This document shows, one piece after another, positions 44,451 to 56,600 of a stretch of DNA of 64,000 bases. The position numbers and the translations under genes are program-made. Origin of the DNA: Anadara kagoshimensis. Taxonomy: Eukaryota > Mollusca > Bivalvia > Arcoida > Arcidae. The DNA is taken from the NCBI GenBank assembly GCA_021292105.1, contig CM037871.1, forward strand, positions 21,200,057-21,264,056, written 5' to 3'. A model generated the notes under the pieces. The model worked only from the letters and a program-made list of their open reading frames with translations. It searched no databases and was not told the origin of the DNA. How positions within the stretch are numbered: position 1 is the first letter of the stretch; the number at the start of each line of letters is the position of its first letter.

Positions 44451-46000
44451 CTATTACCCCCTCAGGTTTTCTTTGTTGTTGACGTAATATTGGGGAATTC
44501 AAAATCACAACATATACCATTCTTTTCTACATATATTCAACTAAAGAATGGTGTATAAAATACCCGCCATTGTCATATCTGTACCGTGTCACGGGACCTA
44601 AACTTTATTTGACCATTGCACTTTCTGACATGGCCACAGTCAATTGGGAATGATGATCCCGATCCAAATTTCGGCAAACGTTCTGATTGGCTAAAGTGAA
44701 AGTACAAATAGATTTTGATCCCGCACCGAATTACGGTAAACGTTCTGATTGGCTATCTATTTGTAGTTTCAAAGTTTTTTTTATTACTTTGGTTTTGGGA
44801 TTGTGATTTGAACATGGACTAGTGTGTTTTGTGTTTGATTTAAAAAGTGCATTAAAATTTCGTGTCCAGACACGTTAGACGTCAGACAAAAAAAGAAGAG
44901 AATCACAGATTAATTATTCTGAACAAGAATGTTAATATAGTGACCTTCAGATGCAAGTATCGTCTGGGATAATAGAACATTACAAGTGTTTAAAATAAAA
45001 TCATATATCACACGTAACAAACCTTGGTGGACATGCAGAGATATTCCACCCAAGGACAGATGTTTGCAACAAGTTCGTAATTATTATTATACACGCCAGT
45101 AAAAACATTTTCTTTCTTTTTTTCAGATTTTGACTAAGTTGTTCCCCTTCCATGAGGAGCGTATTATGAAAGAAGAAAATGTTCATAAACTCAGTTGTAA
45201 ATTGACACTCAAAATTAGCCCATTTTGGCCTTAACACATTCAGTGTTATGCACTCATATTTCAATAATTTTGCAGAAATAACATGAATGTTGATACTTAT
45301 TTCAATTCAGGAAATTAAAACAATATTTCTATACTGCATTTATGACTTATGACTTGTGTAAATTCTCACAATTATGGAAACATTTTGTTTCCATGTTAAC
45401 CACGCACAAAAATTGCAATTTTACCCCAAAATAGTCCATTTTCATAGAATCAGATCGTCAACAAACCTCGACCTACATACAATGACAAACATTTTTCCTG
45501 AAATATTCCGATTTTTTTTCGTCAAGGAAAACCAGGGTCTTGTTGGATTCATGCTAAAAGCACATTTCAATGTTTACGCCCAAAATGTGGTCTTGCCATA
45601 GGAAGTATATGGTGCGACCTTAGTCCTTACGCCGGAAATATAGTGCGATAGTCAATTATTTCAAGTTTAAATTTTTGCAAACATAAGGACCTCTCACCTT
45701 TGCAAAGTATTACCTATTGACATGGTCTAAGGAAAGGTCTCAGCACTACTAGCCAAACATCCGGCCTTATCACGACTGAGGTCTACTATCTATATCAAAA
45801 AATTAAGTTCCGCCTCCGTTTCACAATCATTTCTTAGTTAGGATTTTCCTTAACTTAAATCTGCAAATTTGAAATCTCAATAATTTTTGTTTATTTTCAA
45901 GATATTTATGGATTTAATGTCTCATTTTGAAAATCACTCTTAAAACTAATTACACCGGTGAAATCTTTTGTTTGAAGCACCATACAATTTTGTCAACAGA
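44451..46000. other. Intergenic, nothing recognised
   Basis: AT-rich sequence with a local direct repeat ('acgttctgattggcta' at about 44680 and 44740). Short ORFs on both strands show no family features. Confidence 0.5.
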
Positions 46001-46004
46001 AAAT

Positions 46005-46335
46005 GAGGGATGAGAGAATATTTCACTTATATCGAGATGTCGCCAGTTACAGGCGAAAGTGTAGAAATTTTGCCTGTGCGTTGCGCCGATGGAATTATAT
46101 AGCAGGCATCTTTATCATGCCAAGCCTACCTTGACACAGGAACTCGTTTATATTAAGTTTCCATCCAAAAAAACCGTGACTTTCATTTCCTTATGGTTAG
46201 TGCTTTGCGAAAAAAAAACTGTCACTACCCACTTTTAAGTCTTGGATCAGACCCGACCGGGTTAGAATCCACGACCTCCAACAAGTTGTAGTTACGGAGC
46301 GAGCATTCTACCAACTGAGCTACCGCAGTGGTTCA
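46005..46335 (-). mobile_element. tRNA-SINE, minus-strand copy
   Basis: It has the complement of the tail ('aatatttcacttatatcgag') at the left and ends at the right with 'taccaactgagctaccgcag', the head complement. It is diverged, with small internal insertions near 46280. Confidence 0.83.
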
Positions 46336-46481
46336 AAAGAAAAATGAAAATCTTAGTTAAGGAATGATTGTGAAACTGGAACCTGGTGAGAAAACATTGG
46401 TGCAAATAAGAAACAAATAAAGAATGTATACTTATATCCATTGACCGAAATTCAGAATTTGACTGCTTTAATAAACTACAG

Positions 46482-46700
46482 TACAGACCTGTCGAAAGTT
46501 TAACACTAGCCTAACGAAAATTGAAGCGCGGCTGCCGAGTGGCCACGATATGGATAGGCTGTGATCGAAAAACTGCCGAGAGATAGATAGCGACTACCTG
46601 AAAGTTGTCGAGATATAGGTGACGAGGGGTCGAGATAAGCTCGCGATTCGGCACTAATTCGTTTGCTTAGTCACGGTAAAACTTTCGGACAGGTCTGTGT
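46482..46700. mobile_element. MITE 'cagacctgtcgaaa', copy 1 of 3 in cluster
   Basis: Ends 'gtacagacctgtcgaaagtt' and 'aaaactttcggacaggtctgt' are inverted. The body includes 'ccgagtggccacgatatgga' and 'gagatagatagcgactacc', with palindromic character. Confidence 0.82.
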
Positions 46701-46806
46701 TGTATATGGTGTCAGCGTCAAAACTTATACAACATCGTGCACTAAAATAGAACACGTGACAGTTAAAATTTACACAACCATTAATGACAAAGATAGTTTA
46801 ACATAC

Positions 46807-47009
46807 AGAACAGACCTGCCGAATGATTAACATTCAGTAGCGAATAACAGTTCATCTCGGCTATTCTTAAGCTGCAAGTACATCTCAAAATGTTGTTGGC
46901 AACTGCTGTTAGCAATATTTTTGTAGCTTTTCGGCGACTAACTATCCTTATCTCAGCCAATCGGTAGCCTTTTCGTCAGTTCAATGTTAAACTTTCGACA
47001 TGCCTGTAC
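46807..47009. mobile_element. MITE 'cagacctgtcgaaa', copy 2 of 3
   Basis: Ends 'agaacagacctgccgaatga' and 'taaactttcgacatgcctgt' are inverted and more degenerate than copy 1. About 200 bp. Confidence 0.75.
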
Positions 47010-47096
47010 TATACGTTAAGCGAACTTGACAGACATGTTTAAAACTCAAGAAAATATTATTATCATGACCTTATATGGCCAATAATTATTTTTATA

Positions 47097-47304
47097 GTAC
47101 AGACCTGTCCGAAAGTTTAACACTTAGCTAACGAATTTATGCCAAATCGGCAGCACATCTCGGACCTTCGTTAGATATATTATGAGAACAGATTTTTCGA
47201 CATTTGTTCGGCCAATGGCTATCCATATCTCGGCCAGTGGGTAGAGGAATTTCGATTCCTTTTGTTAGCTCAATGTCAGTGTTAAACTTTCGACAGGTCT
47301 GTGC
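47097..47304. mobile_element. MITE 'cagacctgtcgaaa', copy 3 of 3
   Basis: Ends 'gtacagacctgtccgaaagt' and 'gttaaactttcgacaggtct' are inverted. About 208 bp. The three copies sit within 820 bp. Confidence 0.82.
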
Positions 47305-49345
47305 TTTATATGCATTAAATTCCCGTGGTTATAATGGTGATATTATGAACTTTTTGCTTGTTTAGATGTTTTACAGGGGTCGAGCGAAATAATGATTGGA
47401 GTGGCGTAAGGTCATGTCATTTTTTTTCTTTTTTAAGCGTCCAGCATTGTGTAGGCTTTGGGACTCCAAACGTAAAAAAAAACCCAATTCTCTTTTTTAT
47501 CAAATTTCTCTTTGATTTCTTTTCTCTTTTTGGAGAAAATATCAATAGTTTTAAGGTTTTATTACTTTTATTCATTTTACATTAAAATTTTTATTTTGTT
47601 CTTTTTAAAATTACATTTTGGTTTTTCCCATTTTTTAAATAAAATTGTTAATGTTGTATGCTATTTTTGAATTGTTTATCAAATGCCAATTTCAATATTT
47701 TTAGCATAAGAGGTTCATTTAGTTTGCTTTGCGTTTTTAACCTGATAGGTAGGTAGGTATTTGAAGAAAGAATGGATGCTTAACAAAGAAAAAAGCTGAC
47801 ATGGCCTAAATTAAGGTGTTTACACCACAGTAATGTACATGTACTGAGGCGGTCAGTTTGGGATGGCGGAGAAACCGGAGTGTTTGTGTATCATGTTAAA
47901 TATATGATTTTTTCCACATTAAAAAATTAACCAGTCACTTGCCCACATACAAAAAGCAAGAAAATGGCGTATTAGTTGCACACTTTCGCTGTCACATTTT
48001 TCAAGTCCCATGCTAACGCTTCCTGCAGGGAAGCTTCTTTCCTGTTTCGCAAAAACTGTATTCGGATGGTATTCGCAGTACCATGTTTAGGGATATTAAA
48101 AACTGGATGGTAAATTATCCAAGTAATATAGTAAGAACCATCTAAAACAACAAGGAAATTACACGCATTTTAAAAAAAATGAAAGTGTTCGTTTAGTAGA
48201 GAATTTTATATTCAGTTTTTTTATTTAATTTTATTATTTTAAAATTATTGATCTAAGTTCATCTATCTATTTTATTTGACTTATTAATGGTTATTTGTCA
48301 CTGCCAACAGAATGGAACCATGTAACTCAGTAGGTAGACCGTCGGACCCAAGGCCTAAAGGCCATGCGATCGAATATCAGCGGGGGTATGTTGTGGCCTA
48401 AAGCAAGTTACTTCATTTCACATATCTTTACTTGATTAGGACCTAAAACCGGCTAAGTTATATATTGTTTTGCTTGCTGTACAACATGTAATATGGAACT
48501 TTTTTCTATTTATAATTTCTATTCCTGATTTATGTTTGTTTTCATGCATTTGCTGCAATTGTTTCATCATAAGATATAACAATGCATGCTGCAACAATAT
48601 GAGAAACTGCAATTGATACAACGATTTCGTGAAATGGGAGTTTTTATCGTGAATGAACCAATGGTGAATGGGAGACAACTCTTGATGATTTTACTGACTA
48701 TCCATAGTATCGGAATCTGATCAGTCCAAATTTGGTTTAAATAGATCTATATAGTGAAATACTGAAAGAGGCACATGGAAATTAATGCTCATCTCAGGAT
48801 ATGCCACATATCTTCCAAAGTAGGAAGTTGGTCACAATATATGTTTTATTTTTTCTGTTTTATTTGCTATTTTCCTTGTGCATATAAACATCTGTTGTTT
48901 CCCGCTTTTGAATGAACAGCTATCCATAGCACATACATTTTTATTCAGTTACATTTTTTTTATTTTCCCAAACTTTACAATCTAGTTCTACTGGATATGT
49001 CCATCTTGTCTTATCCTACCCATCAGAGAAATGCCAAATATTGCGACTGGGCAGGTAAAAAATAATCAAGACATTATTTTAACAAACACTATTTATTAAA
49101 CAAACACAAAAGTATACAAAACACAAAAAAGTCCAAACGGTCATACAGTGGACAATTTCTTTTTATATTAGAGCCAAAGCATCTTGATTCAATATTTCTT
49201 AAATCCATGATGTCTGAATTTGTACATATAACTTTTAAATTATCAGTATAGGTAGTTGACAATCTGATGGCAAAGTATACAGTGAGTATATTTTAATATT
49301 AGGATAATGCGTAGGAAGGCGTGGTTATACACATCCACGATAGCC
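47305..49345. other. Intergenic, repeats only
   Basis: No gene recognised. A fragment resembling the 'gtgtttacaccacag...gagaaaccggagtgt' repeat lies at 47815-47890 (relative near 30080-30170). A tRNA-like head 'catgtaactcagtaggtaga' lies at about 48318-48390 with a 'gcgatcgaatatcagcgggg' B-box-like region, probably a SINE remnant. Confidence 0.5.
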
Positions 49346-49555
49346 ATACAACAATAACCTGTCTGCTTGACCTTTCAATAGGTATTCGTAATCCTGTATA
49401 TAGGTGAAGTGTTAAGATTCGCGGTTAATACATATACAATGTACGTTTTGCACAATGCAGACAAAATAAACTGTGTTGTCTATTCATAAATGCACTGGTC
49501 TATAATAATTAAATCAAAGGTCAAGTGGAGAGCTGAATGGTGTTTGCCTATACCT
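49346..49555. mobile_element. Diverged relative of the 32121-32369 MITE
   Basis: 'cctgtctgcttgacctttca' on the left and 'aaaggtcaagtggagagctg' on the right are inverted partners. The internal 'ggttaatacatatacaatgt' and 'aaataaactgtgttgtc' blocks parallel the other copy. Confidence 0.65.
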
Positions 49556-50149
49556 GTTTACGTAGTTTAGACACCACATTGCCATCAGATCTTAAACAAC
49601 CCATACTGCAGAGATCACTATGATAGATATATATACAGGCCCAATTAGAAAATACTGTGTTCCCATTGTAATATATTGAATCTTGTATAGCTATGTAAAA
49701 GTGGTTATGCATGTAATTGGACTACTACATTTTAATTAGCAAAAAAAGTTTTTTTCTTCAAATATTAGATCTTTGCCAATACTAGTACACTTTGCAGTAT
49801 CATAAAAATATGGACACCAAAATGTAAATCTGGACATGAATGTTAAACTTCACAAAGGGCCATAACTCTGTGACAAATCATTGAGCTGGAACAGGACAAC
49901 AAAATGTACATTATCCTTTATAATCTTTTTAACTACCATATTAAACCACCAAAGTTCATGAAAATATGGAATTTAAAACCGTTTCAGAATGTTTTTCTAA
50001 ATTGGATGCAAAAAATGTGTTACCTATTTGACAGGTGAGCTAAAATTTTCATGAAAAAATCATAGTGATTATGGTTGAAGAACTTTAGAAACAAGAATCT
50101 CAGAATTTTCTAGTTTGACCTGCATATTATAAATCTGAATGGCACGAGT

Positions 50150-50320
50150 AACAATAATTGCAATATTATTTTCTTATTTATGGCACCAGTGACACTGATT
50201 GCAATATGATTATCTTATTAATGGCACCAGTTATTCCGATTGTAATATGATTATCTTAATAATGGCACCAGTTATTCCGATTGTAATATGATTATCTTAA
50301 TAATGGCACCAGTTATTCAA
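50150..50320. repeat. About 55-bp tandem repeat
   Basis: Three to four units contain 'aatggcaccagttattccga' and 'ttgtaatatgattatctta'. The last two are almost identical. Confidence 0.8.
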
Positions 50321-50985
50321 AAGTTATGATACTATAATATAAATATATGGAATTATCAAAGAGGAAATGGTGTGTATGGCATATCAGTCTTATTTGAAAA
50401 AAACAAAAATAACCTGTCACATTAATTATTGAGTAGATTCAACACCAAAAATAAAGAAGAAATTTCTAAAATTCAAAATTTTTTTCAATGCACGACATAC
50501 TCCTGCATTTTTGAAATTACAAATCAAAATTGTTCAATACAAAAAGTTAAGTATTTCTAATCAATTACATGTATATTGATTTAATCATGGCATTCACAAA
50601 AAGGACTATGCAGTGTATGATGTCTGGTTCTGTCTTCAATCAGTAATGATGTTTTTTAATGAATTATTTTATGCATTGTAAGAAAAGAAAAGAAGACGGT
50701 AAGAGAAGTTAAAATTACATATTATACCAGTTTTAATTTTACAGCACTAAACGGCCGTTTCGGAATACAATTTCTCATCAGTAGTGCTTGGACCAAAATT
50801 ATTTTGAAGATGTTGAAAAGCTACCCAAAGGACCAAAATATATTTTACCAAATTTATCTAAGGAAATACTTTGCATGAGGGAGTATACCTTAGTTTTTGA
50901 GAAATTTCATATTTCAAATTAGTTCACCGTGAAAAGTACATATAATTATGTGAGATAAATTTTTCCTAAAACTCTGCTTCCAATA

Positions 50986-51185
50986 AATATTTAGCTAAAT
51001 TTTTGAATGGTTTTATATTTTGATAAATATTTAGCTAAATTTTTGAATGGTTTTATATTTTGATAAATATTTAGCTAAATTTTTGAATGGTTTTATATTT
51101 TGATAAATATTTAGCTAAATTTTTGAATCGTTTTAAATTTTGATAATTATTTAGCTAAATGTTTGAATCATTTTATATTTTGATT
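50986..51185. repeat. 40-bp tandem repeat
   Basis: Five units anchored by 'tttagctaaa' at about 50990, 51030, 51070, 51110 and 51150. The first three are practically identical and the last two carry substitutions. AT-rich and non-coding. Confidence 0.9.
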
Positions 51186-51489
51186 ATTAAAATGGGTGAC
51201 CTAGCTTGAAAACAGGTGGGTGACCTTAGTCATATTGTTTGATATACTGCTTAGGAATACTTGAGTAATAAGGACATACAAAAACAAAGTGATAAACATC
51301 TTCAATATTATTGGTTTGACTATAACACACCCTGTTGCTTCTTTCTACATTATTAAACCTACCCTTTTTAATACATTATTCATGTAAATGACAATATAAA
51401 GCTATCAGTTTCTCAAAACATTCATGTAAGCAAAAAAGCACATTTTTGATTTATAATTAACTGCTTATAAAGTTAATATTATAAATAAT

Positions 51490-51595
51490 ACAATGGCAAT
51501 ATTATCAGCTGCACATTGGCAATATTTGCAGCTGTGTATTGGCAATCTTTGCAGCTGCACATTGGCAATATTTGCAGCTGTGCATTGGCAATACA
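51490..51595. repeat. About 26-bp tandem repeat
   Basis: Four units read 'gcacattggcaatatttgca' plus 'gctgt', with gca/gta and ata/atc variants. Confidence 0.85.
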
Positions 51596-51719
51596 TAATT
51601 CAACGTAAATAAAATAAATAAAACAAAACAAGATAAACACAAAAATTATAAATTATGCTGTTATGGTGGAGTATGTCATAATGAAATCACAGACTTGAAT
51701 TCAATTAATGCAAATTAAT

Positions 51720-51925
51720 TTATTGGTACAATGTTTTGAGCATAATACCTTCTTGGTACAATGTTTTGAGCACAAGTCTTTATTGGAACAATGATTTGAG
51801 CACAAGACATTTTTGGAACGATGTTTTAAGCACAAGACATTTTTGGTACAATGTTTTGAGCACAAGACATTTTTGGTACAATGTTTTGAGCACAAGACAT
51901 TTTTGGAATAATGTTTTGAGCACAT
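51720..51925. repeat. 30-bp minisatellite (type 3)
   Basis: About seven units of 'ttggtacaatgttttgagca' plus 'caagacattt'. It has a period of 30 bp, like the intron 1 array, but is unrelated in sequence. Open frames on both strands are repeat artefacts. Confidence 0.9.
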
Positions 51926-51971
51926 GTTGATTTGGGGATTGCATATTTATGTAGATTAGAGTGATTGTCAA

Positions 51972-52485
51972 GTCACACCAAATTAATTTTAAGTTCATTA
52001 GATTTTTGAGGGAAAATAGAGGGGATGGGGGCAAGAGATTAAAATTATAGTATTTTTTCTTTTTTTTCTCCAGGTGTACAAAATTTAAACCAGAGGAAAA
52101 TGCACAAAAAGGTAGTTATTGCAAGAAACGGATAAAAAATGCAAAAACATAACTTACAAAGGCATAGAATATGCTGTTCTGGCATTTAATTCAATTTAAT
52201 ATAGCAAAAAATTAATCAACCAGGGTTCTCATACCGGTATCACAGTGCAAATGGTGAAATTTGCAGAAACAACAAACACAGGTACGGTTTATGTATTGTG
52301 GACTGCTGATATGATAAAATTCTAAACCACAGGAACCAAAAAGAACCTGTTAAACTTGCCATGCAGGATTTTACTGAAATTCTGGACAGGTGGAAAACAA
52401 TTTGAAATGGAATTAAATTGTATTCTTAATTCTAAATTTCACCGACACCCAGTTCCGGTAAACTGCAAATTAATTTGGTATGGCC
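51972..52485. mobile_element. TIR element, second copy of the 18985-19866 family
   Basis: The left end 'tcacaccaaattaatttta' and right end 'aaattaatttggtatggcc' are inverted. It shares internal blocks with the first copy and lacks the SINE. Confidence 0.7.
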
Positions 52486-52489
52486 TAAT

Positions 52490-53635
52490 TGAAATCTATG
52501 TGTACTTGATTGATGTGACCAGTTATATAATATGTTTTAAAGAAATTCTATGGTCACTTTCTGTTATGATTTAGAAAAAATATTTATCTGGCCCAAACAT
52601 GTAAATTGGGATAAAATTTGTGTATTGGTCTTTTTGTAATCTTAAAAAAATTACTACAGGGTAAATACAGGCCAACAGAAAGGAAAATGATCATCAATTA
52701 TTAAAAATTAAAAAAAAATTAATAAAGCCCTTAAAATCTTGGCATTATCTATCAATTATAATTACATGTAAAACCAAGTCATTGTCAATAAATCGACCAT
52801 AATAATTCTAATTGAAAATTGTGGAGTCAAACAAAATAAAAACAAAAAAAAAAACAAATTTAAATATTACATAACAAATTAAACAATCTATTAAATAAAA
52901 TGAACCAGCTACAATTACGGACACGCAAAAATTTGCAAGTTCTCTTTTCAACAATATCAAACAAAACCAAAACTACATGTTTTACTACAAATGAAATATG
53001 CAAAAAAGTGGAAATTATCTTCTCAATTTCAAAATTTGACAATAAATAAATATATAAATAAATTATAAAATCAATGTATACCATTACCAATCTGCTAAAT
53101 TCTGTTTCCAATGAACATGAACAAAAATGTTAACTTAAGAAAATTCTGTTCTCAACTATGTCAAACATAACAAAATTATTAAAGCAACAAACAACTGTAA
53201 CATTACTGATATGCAAAGTTTGAATTTTTTTTTTATTTAAATAATGGGGTTCCTCGGTGTATCACATGAACAAAACCCATAAACATTTGTGCTGATCATT
53301 ATGGAAAACATGTACATCTCAAATTACTGGAACAACGTAATTTTTACGAGAAAAAAAATCATTATATGCAATTCCATATCTAATAGTAATAATTGTTCTG
53401 AAGAAACGTTATTGGTATAACATATTATAGTAAATATTCTGAACAAATGTTATGTGGAATCGCATGGTACACTGGTGAAGCCCATTATAAATAGAATTGC
53501 AGCCAACCCCCCCCCTCCCCCCCCCCAAAAAAAAACCACCCAAACATGCAAAAAATAAAATAAAAATTAGTTAATCATTTTTTATAACAGTAACAAATTA
53601 AACCCCAGTAATTACGGTAAAACACAATTTGGAAC
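52490..53635. other. Intergenic, nothing recognised
   Basis: Strongly AT-rich, with a C-run followed by an A-run at about 53508-53535. No coding or repeat structure of note. Confidence 0.5.
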
Positions 53636-53639
53636 ACTA

Positions 53640-56600
53640 TTTGCAGAAGCAATGCTTCATTGTTTAACATTATTTCAACAGTTATCCTTGGGTTCCTGGT
53701 CCCATGAACATTAAAGTTATACAGATTCAAAATAAAAACTGAAAAAAAAAACAAATTTTCAATCCCATAGTAATCACCGGTTCTTAATCTAAAGAACATA
53801 AGGTTATACAGATTCAAGTTGACATCAGTTAAAACCAATTGTTAATCCCGTCAAACTTAAAACACAATTGCAATTCCTATTTACATATGTAATGTTTCAT
53901 TGCTCAATAGTAAACCATGGGTTCTTGGTCCAAAAATCATAAAGGTTAAACATATTAAAGTTGAAAACATTAGAAAAAAAACAAACAAATTTTTAATCCT
54001 AGCAAACTTAAAACAAAATTGGAATTCCTATTTACACATGGGATGTTTCATTTTTCAATATTAATCACCAGTTCCTGGTCCCAAGACCATAAGGTTAAAC
54101 ATATTAAAGTTGGAAACATTAGAAAAAAAAAAACAAACAAATTTTTAATCCTAGCAAACTTAAAACAAAATTGGAATTCCTATTTACACATGCTATGTTT
54201 CATTGCTCAATAGTAATCACTAGTTTAAGATATTCAAGTTGACAAGACAACATTAAAAAAAAAAACAAACCCTTAATTAAATTATTTACAAAAGTACAAT
54301 AGTAATCACCTGTTCCTGGTTCCAAGAACATTAGGTTATACATATTCAAGTTGACAAGACAACCCCTAAATTAAATCCCAGTTAACGTAACCACAATTAG
54401 GAATCTTATTTACAAAAGTACTGCTTCATTGTTAAATAGTAAACCACAGGTTCTTGGTCCCAAGAACATAAAGGTTATACAGATTCAAGATGAAAACAGT
54501 GGAAAAAACCAACAAATTTATAATCCTAAGAAACATAAAACACAATTGGAATTCCTATTTACACATGGGATGTTTCATTTTCCAATCTTAATCATCAGTT
54601 CCTTGTCCCAAGAACATTAGGTTATACATATTCAAGTTGACAAGACAACATTTAAAAAATCCCTAAATTAAATCTATTTACAAGAACATAAAGATTAAAC
54701 ATATTAAAGTTGAAAACAGTAAAAAAAACAACAAATTTTTAATCCTAGCAAACTTAAAACATAATTGGAATTTCTATTTACAGATGCTATGTTTCATTGC
54801 TCAATATTAATCACTAGTTCCTGGTCCCAAGAACATTAGGTTATGGTTATACATATTCAAGTGGACAAGACAACATTAAAAAACCCCTAAATTATATTCC
54901 AGTTAACTTAACCACAATTGGGAATCCTTTTAGAAAAGTAATGTTTCATTGCTCAATAGTAAACCACAGGTTCTTGGTCCCAAGAACATAAAGGTTATAC
55001 CGATTCAAGATGAAAACAGTGAAAAAACCCAAATATTTAATCCTAGCAAACTTAAAACATAATTGGAATTTCTATTTACACATGGGATGTTTCATTTTCC
55101 AATATTAATCACCAGTTCCTGGTCCCAAGAACATAAGGTTATACATATTCAAGTTGAAAACATTAGAAAAAAAAAAAACAAATTTTTAATCCTAGCAAAC
55201 TTAAAACAAAATTGGAATTCCTATTTACAGATGCAATATTTCATTGCTCAATAGTAATTAAAAATTCACTGCATTAAAAAACCCTAAATTATATCCTAGT
55301 TAACTTAACCACAATTGGGAATCCTTTTACAAAAGTAATGTTTCATTGCTCAATAGTAAACCATGGGTTCCTGGTCCCAAGAATATTAGGTTATACATAT
55401 TCAAGTTGACAAGACAACATTAAAAATACCCCTAAATTAAATCCCAGCTAACTGAATCCTATTTACAAAAGTAATGCTTCATTGTTAAACAGTTAACCTC
55501 GGGTTCTTAGTCCAAAGAACATAAGAGTTAAACATATTCAAGTTGAAAACAGTGAAAAAAATGAATTTTTAATCCTAGCAAACATAAAACAAAATTGGAA
55601 TTCCTATTTACACATGTAATATTTCATTGCTCAATATTAATCACCAGTTCCTGGTCCCAAGAACATAAGGTTATACATATTCAAGTTGACAAGACAACAT
55701 TAAAAAACCCCTAAATTAAATCCCAGTTAACTTAACCACAATCCTATTACAAAAGTGCTGCTTCATTGTTCAAAAGTAAATCACCAGTTCCTGGTTCCAA
55801 CATTAGTTGTAAATTTCTGGCCATAATTTCATATCAGCACTTCTGATTTATTCTGGGTTTAAAAGTATATTTATAAATAAATCAACGAATTAACAATTCC
55901 AAATGGTAAATGATCAACCTACAGTAAGTGTCCATAAATGAATTCAAACAGTAAGTCTCCATAAATAAATTCACAAAGTTAGTCTCCATAAATAAATTCA
56001 CACAGTAAATTCACTTTGCTCTGAAACATCACCATAAATAAATTCACACAGTAAGTTCACTTTGCTTTGAAACATCACCATAAATAAATTCACACAGTAA
56101 GTCACCATACATAAATTCACACAGTAAGTTTCCATAAGTAAATTCACACAGTAAGTTCACTTTGCTCTGAAACATCATTACAGACTTTGTCAATCCCTAA
56201 CTTCTATAAAATAAAAAAATAAACAAAAAGATAAAATTACACCTAAAATCAGATACATACTAGGCATTAAGGAAACTTAATTACATATTAGACTAGCATT
56301 AATTTTACAGCACTAGACAGCCATTTCAGAATATAGCAAGTCCCATACTGTATACCGCCATTTTTGCATCGATTATGAATTCAAATTATATGTATTTTCA
56401 TTCATTGATGGTGGTTTCTTAATTCAAATTTAATTAACTGCAAACATTCCTGTCCATGTTCTAATCACAGTTGCAAAAGTAAAAACTTTGAAAACAGGGA
56501 AATAAGCTTAACACAACATGTACTTCAACCAGGTTTGGGAAGTGAGGTTGGGCACTCTGGAAGAGTAAAGGCATTTCCTGTCTAGTCCGTCACACCTGCC

